Positions 52,091 to 60,872 of a DNA stretch of 64,000 nt are shown piece after piece. A program made the position numbers and the translations under genes. The notes under the pieces are model-generated. The model worked only from the letters and a program-made list of their open reading frames with translations, was not told where the DNA came from and did no database searches. Positions within the stretch are counted from its first letter, which is position 1; the number at the start of each line of letters is the position of its first letter. The stretch covers positions 79,490 through 143,489 of the forward strand of contig CAZVZG010000011.1 in NCBI GenBank assembly GCA_964630785.1. Reading direction: 5' to 3'. The DNA comes from JADLCX01 sp964630785. GTDB lineage: Bacteria; Planctomycetota; Phycisphaerae; Phycisphaerales; UBA1924.

Positions 52091-52720
52091 TCACCCCAGG
52101 TAGCGTTCAGGATTTGGGCCGGGGAACTGACGCTGATCGATCACGACCCGGTCGATCGTCGGGAATGCTCCGTTGATCCCCGCGTACCAACGCGCCGAAG
52201 AAGCGTCCCAGTCGGTCGCCGAATCGACGAGGCCGCGCTTGACCGGGTTCTGGTGGATGTAGCGGACCTCGCGGACAAGCTCGCACTCGTCGCGCACATT
52301 GCGGTCGAACCCGCCGCCGGGTTGCCAGAAGTGCGGATCGCCGCGGGAATCGGTGACGCGAGCGAGGTTGTTCCAGCGGAGTTGCCGCCAGCGCTCGATG
52401 ACCCTGGCCGCAAAGGGCCGTTTGAGGGCTTGGAGGATCACCCACACGGGCGCGCCGTGGTCCGCGGGTCGGCCGTGACCGGGCGCAGCGGTCGGTAAGA
52501 GCATGAGGTGGACGTGCTCGGGCATCGCGACCCACGCGATGAGTTGGAAACGGTGACGATCCCGGACTTTGGCAAGGGCCAGGGCAAACTCGGCGCGGAT
52601 GCGGGGGTTGCCCAGCAGGGGAAGGCGCTGATAGCAGGAGAAGGTGATGTAATGGACTCCACTGTTGGGAGACCACCGATGCGCTGTCTTGCGGTGGACT
52701 GTGGGGACGCCGGATGGCAT
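52091..52720 (-). CDS. REP-associated tyrosine transposase (RAYT)
   Basis: 209 aa Y1/HUH transposase-like protein. The metal-binding His pair is in WVAMPEHVHLMLLP; the catalytic Tyr is in VRYIHQNPVKRGLVD, as in the RAYT/TnpA-REP group. It has the usual size of the group. Flanked by three matching REP palindromes, two upstream and one downstream, which are its probable substrate. RAYTs mobilise or maintain REP sequences rather than themselves in most genomes. Confidence 0.9.
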   Translation of the reverse strand: MPSGVPTVHRKTAHRWSPNSGVHYITFSCYQRLPLLGNPRIRAEFALALAKVRDRHRFQLIAWVAMPEHVHLMLLPTAAPGHGRPADHGAPVWVILQALKRPFAARVIERWRQLRWNNLARVTDSRGDPHFWQPGGGFDRNVRDECELVREVRYIHQNPVKRGLVDSATDWDASSARWYAGINGAFPTIDRVVIDQRQFPGPNPERYLG

Positions 52721-52760
52721 CCGTGGAGTGTATCGGTTGCACCGGACTGCGCTGGTGTCG

Positions 52761-52790
52761 CACAGCCAGCCTCAGAGCAGGCTGGCTGTG
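52761..52790. repeat. REP palindrome 2
   Basis: 12-bp perfect arms CACAGCCAGCCT / AGGCTGGCTGTG, six-base loop CAGAGC. Lies 41 nt upstream of the RAYT start. Same orientation as copy 3, 72 nt away. Confidence 0.92.
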
Positions 52791-52832
52791 GCACGGGGAG
52801 TGGGTGTGACCGAGCGGTCTCCGCGAAAGCCG

Positions 52833-52862
52833 CACAGCCAGCCTCAGAGCAGGCTGGCTGTG
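52833..52862. repeat. REP palindrome 3
   Basis: Identical to copy 2 in arms and loop, 72 nt further on. With copy 2 it forms a direct-repeat pair just downstream of the histidine kinase gene's 3' end (52881), on the far side of the RAYT gene from copy 1. Confidence 0.92.
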
Positions 52863-52880
52863 GCAAGGTGCGGGATTGCC

Positions 52881-54560
52881 CTACTTGTCGGCTCCCCGTC
52901 CGGCGAGCTGCCCCCGGAACGCCATTTCCAGCCGCATTTCCGCGGCACGTCCACGGTCGATGGACTTGGGCAGAATCACGCTGAACATCGAACCGCGCCC
53001 CACCTCGCTCTCGAGCTGTAGCTCCCCTTGCAGGATTCCGGTCAAGTCTTTGCAGATGGCCAGGCCCAGACCCGTGCCCGCGTGGCGACGGGTGTGTCCG
53101 CTGTCGAGTTGCTGGAACTTCTCGAAGATCTTCTTCTGATCTTCGGGGGCGATGCCGGGGCCCGTGTCGAGCACGCTGATGCGCACACGGTCTTCCGCGG
53201 CCGCGCCGTCGCTGCCGCGGGCCACGAGGCGCTCGACCCGCATGGTGACCCGGGCCGCGCCGGGCGGGGGAGGGGATGGGGGCGATCCGCCGGCCACACG
53301 TTGATCGGCGAACTTCTCGCTGGTGAACTTCACGGCGTTGGAGAGCAGGTTGACGACGATCTGCTGGAGTTTGTCCGAATCGGTCTCGATCACGGGCACG
53401 TCGGGAGCGATGTCGGCGACGAGCTCCACGCCGCCACGGTCGGCGAGCGGGCGGAACAGGGCGATCCACCCCTCGGCCATGTCCTTGAGGCTCACGGGCG
53501 CGACGTTGACGGCCATCTTGCCGGCGTCGATCTTGGCCATGTCGAGCAGGCCGTTGATCATCTCGAGGAGCGATCGCCCGGCGTTGTGGATGTTCTCGAG
53601 GTAGCGGCGGCGCTTGCCCAGCCGAGTGGAGTCGTCGCCCGCCTCCGCCTCTTTTTCCACCGCTTCGAGCAGGAGCTCCGTGAAGCCGATGATCGAGTTC
53701 AGCGGCGTGCGAAGCTCGTGGCTGACGTTGGCCAGGAACTCGCCCTTGAGCTTGTTGGCCTCGAAGAGCGCGACGTTCCGCTCGGCCAGCTCGTTCACCT
53801 TCAGGTCGAGCGAGGTGTTGATCGAGCGCAACTGGTTCTGCGACTCGGTCAGGTTCTCGAGCATCTGGTTGAACGTGTCGCTGAGTTCCTCAAACTCGTC
53901 CCCGGTCTGGATGTCGGCCCTTGTGGAAAGGTTGCCCTCGCGGACGATCTCGGCGGTTTCGCGCAAGGTCCGCACCGGGCTGAGGATCAGCCGCGTGGTG
54001 ATGAGATAGAACACGAGCACGGCCAGGCCGAGGGCGATGAGCCCCGCGCTGAGCAGGTAGGCGGTGTTGATGAGCAGCAGCCGGGCCGCGCCGGTGGAGA
54101 GCCGCTTGAGCACGACCAGGCCCTGGAGCTGGTCGTCCTGCCCGCGAACGGCCTTGGCGTAGCGATATTCGCGGTCGGTGCCAACCCACGATGCGTCGTA
54201 CAACTCCGACTCGACCGAGCCGGCCGCGGGCCCGCCTGTGACCCGCTGGCCGAACCGGTCCCACGCCTTGGCGATGAAGGGGTCGTCGCGCGAGGCGGCA
54301 ATCGCCTGATCGGGCGTCATGAGCTCGACGTCCGCCTCGCCGATGCGCTGCTTGGCCGTGGGTTTGAGCGTGGGGCCCGGCCCGGATTCTACCGACTGCT
54401 GCCAGACCTCGACAAGTTGGTGCGAGAGGTCCTTCTGGGCCTCGTCGACCAGAGAGTTCATTCGGAGCCAGGGGATCGAAAGGGCCGCGACGACCACGAG
54501 CAGCACCGCGGCGCCGAAGAGCAGGAGGCACTTGTTGGCCAGGCTGATGCCGCGCCACAT
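52881..54560 (-). CDS. Membrane sensor histidine kinase with HAMP domain
   Basis: 559 aa. Two membrane spans (residues about 12-32 and 168-190) flank a periplasmic sensor with no recognised domain. The HAMP domain is LILSPVRTLRETAEIVREG, then the coiled linker and HisKA block FLANVSHELRTPLNSIIGF carrying the phospho-His. ATPase boxes: N (NLLSNAVKFTSE), G1 (VLDTGPGIAPED), F (KKIFEKFQQL), G2 (GTGLGLAICKD). A Pro-rich loop (PPSPPPPG) interrupts the ATP domain near residue 460. The cognate regulator is not adjacent. Confidence 0.94.
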   Translation of the reverse strand: MWRGISLANKCLLLFGAAVLLVVVAALSIPWLRMNSLVDEAQKDLSHQLVEVWQQSVESGPGPTLKPTAKQRIGEADVELMTPDQAIAASRDDPFIAKAWDRFGQRVTGGPAAGSVESELYDASWVGTDREYRYAKAVRGQDDQLQGLVVLKRLSTGAARLLLINTAYLLSAGLIALGLAVLVFYLITTRLILSPVRTLRETAEIVREGNLSTRADIQTGDEFEELSDTFNQMLENLTESQNQLRSINTSLDLKVNELAERNVALFEANKLKGEFLANVSHELRTPLNSIIGFTELLLEAVEKEAEAGDDSTRLGKRRRYLENIHNAGRSLLEMINGLLDMAKIDAGKMAVNVAPVSLKDMAEGWIALFRPLADRGGVELVADIAPDVPVIETDSDKLQQIVVNLLSNAVKFTSEKFADQRVAGGSPPSPPPPGAARVTMRVERLVARGSDGAAAEDRVRISVLDTGPGIAPEDQKKIFEKFQQLDSGHTRRHAGTGLGLAICKDLTGILQGELQLESEVGRGSMFSVILPKSIDRGRAAEMRLEMAFRGQLAGRGADK

Positions 54561-54677
54561 GGTGATGGAGTTTAGTGGCCGCCAACCCCCGATGCGCGGG
54601 TTATCCTCGACTTCCCAGCCCGTTCCTGATCCCTACAAACCGACGCCCGATCAGCCCGAATCAGCGATCAGCCCTCA

Positions 54678-55769
54678 ATGGCCTTCCGACGCGACCAACT
54701 CTCCGACCTGATCCGCGCGGTGGATGAGCCCGGTCCGCGGTTGATGGGGGAGCACCGGGTGCCCGGCGTTCAGGCGGCGGTCGCTCTCGGCGGGCGCGTG
54801 GTGGTGGATCGGGCGTGGGGCGTCGCCGACCTGGCGACCGCGACCCCTCTGCGACCCGACCACGTCTTCAAGGCCTGCTCGAACGCCAAGCCGCTGGCCG
54901 CAATGATCGCGTTGCGCCTGTGCGATCGCGGCGTGCTGGACCTGGATTCGCCGATCTGGCGGTACGTGCGATCGTGGAAAATCCCGGCGGATCGGTGCGC
55001 GGGACACGATCCGCAAGGCGTCACGCTCCGGCGGTTGCTGTGCCACCAAAGCGGCTTCTCGTTGCGCGGCTTCCCGCAAATGGACTGGCCCGCAGCGCAC
55101 ACGCCCGGGGCCCGTGAACTGATGGATGGGTGCTTCGGCGACGCGTTCACGCCTCGCCTCACCAGCGAACCCGGAACGCTGGTCGCCTATGGGGGCGACA
55201 ACACGACGCTTGCTCAACTGGCGATGGAGGAGACCACGGGCCGACCGATCCGGGAATTGTTCGAGCGGTTGATCGCCGCGCCGCTGAGGCTGCGGTCGAT
55301 CTGGCTCGGCCGGCGTCAGGATCGCGCGCACCGGCTGGTGACAGGCCACTTGGATGACGACCGGCCTGAGCCGGACCGCTTCTACCCGGCCATCGCGGCG
55401 AGCGGGTTGTACACGACCGCGGCGGACCTGGCGATGACGTACGCCCGCCTGTCTCGGCTGCTCGGCCCGATCCGGGCGGGGGAGGCGGTGTCGCCGCAGG
55501 CCTACGGCGAGAACAGATGGGCGTTCGGCCTGGGTTTCGCGGTGGCCGAATGCCACGGGCGTCGCGTGTACAAGCACGCCGGCTGGAGCGACTCGCATTG
55601 GGGCGCGGCGGAGGGGGTGGGCCCGCGAGTCGGGCCGGAGGCCGCGAGGTCGCGAATCGTTTGGCCTCGGGCCGCGGCGGCGGTGTTGTGCAACTCGGCG
55701 CGGGGCAAGGATGTGTGCATGTCGCTCTTGGGGGCCATCTCGCAGTGGGTGACCACGCGCGGCGTGTGA
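54678..55769 (+). CDS. Serine beta-lactamase-family hydrolase (class C/esterase type)
   Basis: 363 aa. SxxK motif KACSNAKPLAAMI, a Tyr-containing motif around VAYGGDNTTLAQL (YGGDN in place of the usual YxN), and a C-terminal GWSDSHWGAAEG where a third motif (HTG/KTG-like) might lie. No signal peptide is apparent. Family members include class-C beta-lactamases, D-aminopeptidases and lipolytic esterases, so the substrate is unknown. Divergent from the histidine kinase gene. Confidence 0.86.
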   Translation: MAFRRDQLSDLIRAVDEPGPRLMGEHRVPGVQAAVALGGRVVVDRAWGVADLATATPLRPDHVFKACSNAKPLAAMIALRLCDRGVLDLDSPIWRYVRSWKIPADRCAGHDPQGVTLRRLLCHQSGFSLRGFPQMDWPAAHTPGARELMDGCFGDAFTPRLTSEPGTLVAYGGDNTTLAQLAMEETTGRPIRELFERLIAAPLRLRSIWLGRRQDRAHRLVTGHLDDDRPEPDRFYPAIAASGLYTTAADLAMTYARLSRLLGPIRAGEAVSPQAYGENRWAFGLGFAVAECHGRRVYKHAGWSDSHWGAAEGVGPRVGPEAARSRIVWPRAAAAVLCNSARGKDVCMSLLGAISQWVTTRGV

Positions 55770-55821
55770 GGCGGAAGAACGCCCGGGTCGGCCCGGGCGG
55801 CGTCCATACACTCACCGGCCA

Positions 55822-57654
55822 ATGGCCGCACCTCAAACCGCCAACACCCGCCGGGTCTATCTGGAGACCTTCGGCTGCCAGATGAACGAGTTGGACTCGG
55901 AACTGGTGACCGGGCAACTCCGCGCGCTGGGGTACCGATTCACGGCCGACCCTGATCGGGCGGACGTCATTCTGTACAACACCTGTTCGGTGCGTGAGCA
56001 CGCCGAACAAAAGGTGTGGTCGCGGCTGGGCCAGGACAAGTTCCGCAAGCAGGCCCGACCGGGGTTGGTTGTGGGCGTGCTGGGCTGCATGGCGGAACGC
56101 GACGGCGAGGACCTGATCCGACGCATGCCGGTCGTGGACATCCTGTGCGGGCCGGGCGAGCTCGACAAACTGCCGGCGTTGCTCGACAACGCGGTGCGCA
56201 CGCAGACTTCGCTGGCCGACGAGGAGGTCACCACTGAGAGCACAGAGGGCACAGAGACGGCGAGAAACCATGAATCAGCCCGTGAGTCTCACGCAGTGGC
56301 CTCTGTGCCCTCAGTGGTGAACTTCCAAGCCCGGAAGCTCGTCTCGGCGCAGCAGGTGGCCCTGCAGGGCAACACCTCTCGCCGCAGCGCGACGCTCGCG
56401 GCGGCGGAGGACACGCTGGAACTGCTCGACCTCTCTCGCGCTGTTTCGCCGGTCGATGAGGACCGCCGCGGCTCGGCGTACGTCCGCATCACGCGCGGTT
56501 GCAACAAGTTCTGCACCTACTGCGTCGTGCCGTTCACGCGCGGGGCCGAGGTCCACCGTCCGCCCGACCACATCGTGGACGAGTGCAAGCGTCTGGCCGA
56601 CACCGGCGTCGTCGAGATCACGCTGCTGGGTCAGACGGTCAACCACTACCGCTTCGAGCACGGCGCGGCCGTGACCGTCGGCGGCGTGCTCCAGCCGCAG
56701 AAGGGCCGGTCGTACCAGGGCGGTCACCGGGCCGATCCTTTCCGCGGCGAGGGCGTGACGACATTCGCGGACCTGCTCGCGCGGATCCACGAGGAAGTGC
56801 CGGCGATCCAACGCTTGCGATTTGTCACGAGTTTTCCGCGGGATTTCGGCGACGACGTGCTCGGCGTCATCCGCGACCACCCGCGCATCTGCCGCTACCT
56901 GCACGTGCCGGCGCAGACCGGCTCCAACCGAATGTTGAAGATGATGAACCGCGGGTACACCGTCGAGGAGTACCTCGAGTTCCTGGACCGCGCCCGTGGG
57001 TCCCTGCACCAGCCCGAGATCGGCCGGCCGCTGACGGTCGCGGGCGACATCATCGTCGGCTTCCCGACCGAGACCCAGGAGGACCACGAGGCCACGGTGG
57101 CTCTGCTCGAGCGGGCGAGGTACAAAAACTGCTTCATCTTCAAATACTCGGCCCGCCCGGGAACGATCGCGTTCAACAAATTCACCGATGACGTTCCCGA
57201 GGCCGTCAAGCGCCGGCGCAACAACGCGCTGCTGGCGATCCAGCAGCGCATCAGCGAGTCGGTGAGCCGCGAGTACGTCGGCCGGGAAGTGAGCGTGTTC
57301 ATCGAGGGCTTGAGCCGACGCGAGCAGAAAAGACGGGCGGCCGCGGCCTCCAAGGGCGATGGGTTTGTTGGGCTCACCGTGCGTGGGCACACACCCGACG
57401 GCATGGAAGGCGCGTGCGAGGTTGCCTGCGGCACGGAGGGCACGCACGTCGAAGAGCCTGAGGAGGTCTCGGACGCGCCGGTGCAACTCACGGGCCGCAC
57501 CGAGGGGGACCTCATCGTGCATATCGACCGGCCCGCCGACGGGCGAGCCGAAGAACTCGTGGGCAAGATCGTGCGGGTACGGATCGTGTCGGCGATGGCG
57601 TTGTCGTTGAACGGCGAACTTGCGACGTCGCCCGCGGCGGCCTTGCGCCTTTGA
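55822..57654 (+). CDS. miaB: MiaB, tRNA-2-methylthio-N6-isopentenyladenosine synthase, with inserted palindromic repeat
   Basis: 610 aa, longer than the usual 440-490. UPF0004 domain Cys residues in ETFGCQMNELDSEL, YNTCSVREHAEQK and GVLGCMAERDG; radical-SAM triad in RGCNKFCTYCVVPFTRG; TRAM domain near the C-terminus. Adds a methylthio group to i6A37. Residues about 136-167 (TTESTEGTETARNHESARES onward) are encoded by a palindromic repeat (56227-56321) and lie between the first domain and the radical SAM core, where MiaB normally has a short linker. A second insert (LQPQKGRSYQGGHRAD) and a long disordered stretch before TRAM also enlarge it. Reading frame stays open throughout. Confidence 0.94.
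   Translation: MAAPQTANTRRVYLETFGCQMNELDSELVTGQLRALGYRFTADPDRADVILYNTCSVREHAEQKVWSRLGQDKFRKQARPGLVVGVLGCMAERDGEDLIRRMPVVDILCGPGELDKLPALLDNAVRTQTSLADEEVTTESTEGTETARNHESARESHAVASVPSVVNFQARKLVSAQQVALQGNTSRRSATLAAAEDTLELLDLSRAVSPVDEDRRGSAYVRITRGCNKFCTYCVVPFTRGAEVHRPPDHIVDECKRLADTGVVEITLLGQTVNHYRFEHGAAVTVGGVLQPQKGRSYQGGHRADPFRGEGVTTFADLLARIHEEVPAIQRLRFVTSFPRDFGDDVLGVIRDHPRICRYLHVPAQTGSNRMLKMMNRGYTVEEYLEFLDRARGSLHQPEIGRPLTVAGDIIVGFPTETQEDHEATVALLERARYKNCFIFKYSARPGTIAFNKFTDDVPEAVKRRRNNALLAIQQRISESVSREYVGREVSVFIEGLSRREQKRRAAAASKGDGFVGLTVRGHTPDGMEGACEVACGTEGTHVEEPEEVSDAPVQLTGRTEGDLIVHIDRPADGRAEELVGKIVRVRIVSAMALSLNGELATSPAAALRL
56227..56321. repeat. Palindromic repeat inserted in frame within miaB
   Basis: Left arm CACCACTGAGAGCACAGAGG (56229-56248) and right arm 56300-56319 are complementary in 19 of 20 positions, separated by 51 nt. 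The element adds about 32 codons without a stop. A diverged copy sits at 17957-18056 between groES and a sulfotransferase gene. The arm sequence resembles dispersed ACCACTGAG/CACAGAG palindromes. Confidence 0.85.
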
Positions 57655-57662
57655 CACACCGA

Positions 57663-60600
57663 TCAGTCGGGCCGATCGTCGCCGGCATCGCCGAGGCGGC
57701 GGAGTGCTCGCCGTTTGGCCTCGCGCAGGCTCGACGCGCGATCGTCGGCCTCGGCTTGCGGAGCCGCTTCACTCTCCTGGGCCGGCACGTCGGGCGCGGG
57801 CTTTGGATGGGTGTCGGGCACCGCGGTAGGTACAGTCGCCGGTTGATCCCGGCGTCGTGCCGACGCACGTGCCTGCCGCCGTCGTTCGGCCTCCAACTTG
57901 ACCAGGACACGGGCGTCTTCGGAAGTGAGTTTGGCCGGACCGGTCGCGGCCTCGCCGGCGCGAGAGAGTTCGTCGTCGCGTCGGCGCAGGTGTTCCATCG
58001 TGGCCGCCGCCGCAGGCCCTCGGGTTCGGACCAACTCCGCGGCACGTCGGCGAGCGGCCGCGCCGAACTCACCGCCGAAGAATCGGTCCCACGCCACTCG
58101 GCGTGAGGCGACATCAAGCAGGTAGAGCCCGATCGCGGCCACGAGTAGCCAGCGCCACATCGGCGCTCTCGCGATCGCCGGCTTCAGGCCGTCGCGGGAA
58201 AAGATCGCCGCCTCCGCAGGCCGGTCGAGGCTCAGCACGCGGCCGCCGCCAGCGGCGGCGATCTGACGGAGCCGCTGCTCGTTGCTGCTTAGCCGTCGAT
58301 ACTCCGCCCCGCCCGAGCGGGCCACGCCCCCCACCACCGGCGGCAGTGCCCGGCCATTCAGCCGCGGAGTGAGCGAGACCACGTAGCTGCCGGGGTCGGA
58401 CGCGGGCACGCGGACCCGGTACTCGCCCGCGCCCGTCTGCACAAGGCGGACCTGAACCCTTCTGCCCCCCGGTCCGTTGAGCACGGCCGGCACATCGAGG
58501 TTATCGATCGGGCGGCCATCGGCGTCTCTGGCGACGAGGCGGACAACCAGTTCGTCGCCGTCGAGGTCCACGGCGAGTTCCTGGCCGCGGTCGGGCTGCG
58601 GGCGGGCGATGGTGCGCACCATCTGAATCCACATGCGTGCGTAGCCGGGCCAGTTGAGCCACGGCGCCGCCCATCGCGACGCGTCGGAAGTGAACGCCGC
58701 GACGCGACCGACACCTGCGCTCCAATGGGCCAGCAGGGGCTCACCGGTCGGGGTCGCCATGGCGTAGGTCACGCCGGATTCGGTGCGGGCCTGGGTGAGA
58801 ACAAGGCCGTCGAGCGGCGGCGGCGTGCCCAGCCCCTGCGTGATCGGCGATCCGGTCGCGAGCATCACGGGTTGAAACGGCTTTTCGCGCACGAGCGGGC
58901 TGCGGACCACGCGAACGGCTTTGAGGAAGATCCGGGGGAGCAGGCTCGGATCGATCACCCGGTAGTAGGTGCCGTCGCCCGCGCCGGCGATGCTCGCCAT
59001 CGTCGCCACGTCGGCCTCGTCGCCCACGGCGATGGTCGAAACGCGGATGCCGTCGGCGTGGATGTTCTGCGCCAGCGGCACGAGCTGTTCGGTGCCCTGC
59101 GACCGACCGTCGCTGAGGACGATGATGTGCTTGACGTCCGCCTTCACCGCCCGGAGCTCATGCCACGCGGCTTCGAGGGCGGGCGGCAGGTTGGTCCCGC
59201 CGTCGGCCGTGATGCCGCGGATCAGTTCGGCCGAGCGGTCGGGGTCGGTGTTCGGGCCGAGCGGGATGAGCTGCTCATGGTGGTTGTTGAAGATGATGAC
59301 GCCGACCAGATCGGTCTTGTCCATCGCCTTGACGGCGACGGCGGCGCCGTCGTTGGCGATGGCCTGCTTGCTTCGCCGCGAGTTGCCCACGCGGAAGCCC
59401 ATCGAGCCGGAGCAATCGATGACGATCATCACGGCGGCGGCAGGCGAGATGAGCTGCTCGGGCAGGTCAAGCCGGACGGGCAGGATGGGCTCGATCGGCG
59501 TGCCCTTCCACCCCCCGGCGCCGAACGAGTCGGGGCCGCCGATCATCACCAACCCACCGCCCTGATCGGTGACGTACGACGCGAGCGTGCCGGACACACC
59601 ATCGGCCAGTGCGTCGGCGGGAACGTTCTGGAGCATGATCAGGTCGTACTGCTGGAACCAGAGCGGGTCGTTTGGCACGGCGACCGGCGGAAGCGAGTCG
59701 ACCGCGAGCCCGCCCGCGCGGAGCGTCGCGGCGAGTGTTCCGGCCGCGGGGTCGTCTCCGGTGGCGCTCGCGCCGTCGACGATGAGCACCCAGCTGCGTC
59801 CGGGCGTGAGCGTGACGGCCTGGGCGCGGTTGTTCACGGCGATGGTATCGCCGGTGCGAGGATCGTCCGGTGTGAAGATCGCCTCGAATCGGTGCACGCG
59901 CCCCGCGGGCAGGTGAACGGGCACACGAACGATCGTGGTGCCCGGTTGCAGCGTCAGCCTGCGGCCTCCGCCACCTGACGGATCGGTGTCGGCCATGGGA
60001 ATCGGCTGGCCCTCGCGAGAGACCTGGAGGAGACCGATTGTGGGCGCGGTCGCGGTGAGGGTGACGCGGAGCTGCACCGTGGACTCGGCGGGCGCGGCGG
60101 CCGGTGCTTCAAGGGAGGTCAGCGCGACCTCGCGCGGGACGGTGTACGTCAGCGGCACCACGTCGATCGGGATCGTGTAGGCGGCTTCGCTCTTCGCCTC
60201 CCCCCCCCCCCTCCCCCGCCCCGCACGTGCGGCCCGCGGAGCCGAACGATGGATGGCACTCGCCGCCTCGACGGCATCTCCCGCCGTGTCGTTGCCATCG
60301 GTGAACAGGAGGATGCGCGCGGCCGCATCGGGCGGGACGAGCGCTCCGGCCACGCGCAACGCCGCCGCGGTGTTGGTGCCCTCGTTCTCGGCGTCGGGCT
60401 CGATCGGGAGCGGCGAGGGGAGGAAAGACGCGGGCGAGCGAGATTCGAGCGCGCCGACGACCAGCGGGGACGAGTCGTACGCGACGACGGCGGAGAGGTC
60501 GTCGGCGCGCCGTGTTGGAACATTCGAGGCGCCTTCGGCCCGACCCGAGGCCGCGTCGAGGAACGCCCCGATCCGTTCGCTGAGCGTCAACGGTCGGCCG

Positions 60601-60866
60601 GCGGCGTCCCGTCCCGGGTCAAAGAGTCGCTCCACCGACCCGGAGACGTCCACCACGGCGATGACGGCGAGGCGGTCAACCTCGCGCAGCAGCGTGGCCC
60701 CCGCCAGCGCCGCGGCCAGCGCCGCCAGCACCAGCGCGCGCAGCAGCACACACGTCCAGCGGCGGGTCCGGCTCATGGCGCGGAACCAGCGAACGCCGAG
60801 CGCCGCCAGCGGGACGGCCGCGGCGATAAGCAGGAGCCACCACGGGTCTTGCAGGCTCAGGCTCAT
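57663..60866 (-). CDS. Large VWA-domain membrane protein (BatA-like)
   Basis: 1067 aa. Two N-terminal membrane helices (about residues 8-28 and 40-60), an early VVDVSGSVERLF, and a full VWA domain with MIDAS residues in VMIVIDCSGSMGFRVGN near residue 482, plus VVGVIIFNNHHEQLIPLG and HIIVLSDGRSQG. Another helix (WRWLLVAAIGLYLLDVA) near residue 905 precedes an Arg/Ala-rich charged tail. The layout matches planctomycete 'aerotolerance operon' (BatA-type) proteins and glutamine-amidotransferase-like inserts. Poly-Gly loops are encoded over a 12-G run near 60200. Six nt downstream of the DUF4175-like gene, so co-transcribed. Confidence 0.88.
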   Translation of the reverse strand: MSLSLQDPWWLLLIAAAVPLAALGVRWFRAMSRTRRWTCVLLRALVLAALAAALAGATLLREVDRLAVIAVVDVSGSVERLFDPGRDAAGRPLTLSERIGAFLDAASGRAEGASNVPTRRADDLSAVVAYDSSPLVVGALESRSPASFLPSPLPIEPDAENEGTNTAAALRVAGALVPPDAAARILLFTDGNDTAGDAVEAASAIHRSAPRAARAGRGRGGGEAKSEAAYTIPIDVVPLTYTVPREVALTSLEAPAAAPAESTVQLRVTLTATAPTIGLLQVSREGQPIPMADTDPSGGGGRRLTLQPGTTIVRVPVHLPAGRVHRFEAIFTPDDPRTGDTIAVNNRAQAVTLTPGRSWVLIVDGASATGDDPAAGTLAATLRAGGLAVDSLPPVAVPNDPLWFQQYDLIMLQNVPADALADGVSGTLASYVTDQGGGLVMIGGPDSFGAGGWKGTPIEPILPVRLDLPEQLISPAAAVMIVIDCSGSMGFRVGNSRRSKQAIANDGAAVAVKAMDKTDLVGVIIFNNHHEQLIPLGPNTDPDRSAELIRGITADGGTNLPPALEAAWHELRAVKADVKHIIVLSDGRSQGTEQLVPLAQNIHADGIRVSTIAVGDEADVATMASIAGAGDGTYYRVIDPSLLPRIFLKAVRVVRSPLVREKPFQPVMLATGSPITQGLGTPPPLDGLVLTQARTESGVTYAMATPTGEPLLAHWSAGVGRVAAFTSDASRWAAPWLNWPGYARMWIQMVRTIARPQPDRGQELAVDLDGDELVVRLVARDADGRPIDNLDVPAVLNGPGGRRVQVRLVQTGAGEYRVRVPASDPGSYVVSLTPRLNGRALPPVVGGVARSGGAEYRRLSSNEQRLRQIAAAGGGRVLSLDRPAEAAIFSRDGLKPAIARAPMWRWLLVAAIGLYLLDVASRRVAWDRFFGGEFGAAARRRAAELVRTRGPAAAATMEHLRRRDDELSRAGEAATGPAKLTSEDARVLVKLEAERRRQARASARRRDQPATVPTAVPDTHPKPAPDVPAQESEAAPQAEADDRASSLREAKRRALRRLGDAGDDRPD

Positions 60867-60872
60867 GGTCGG

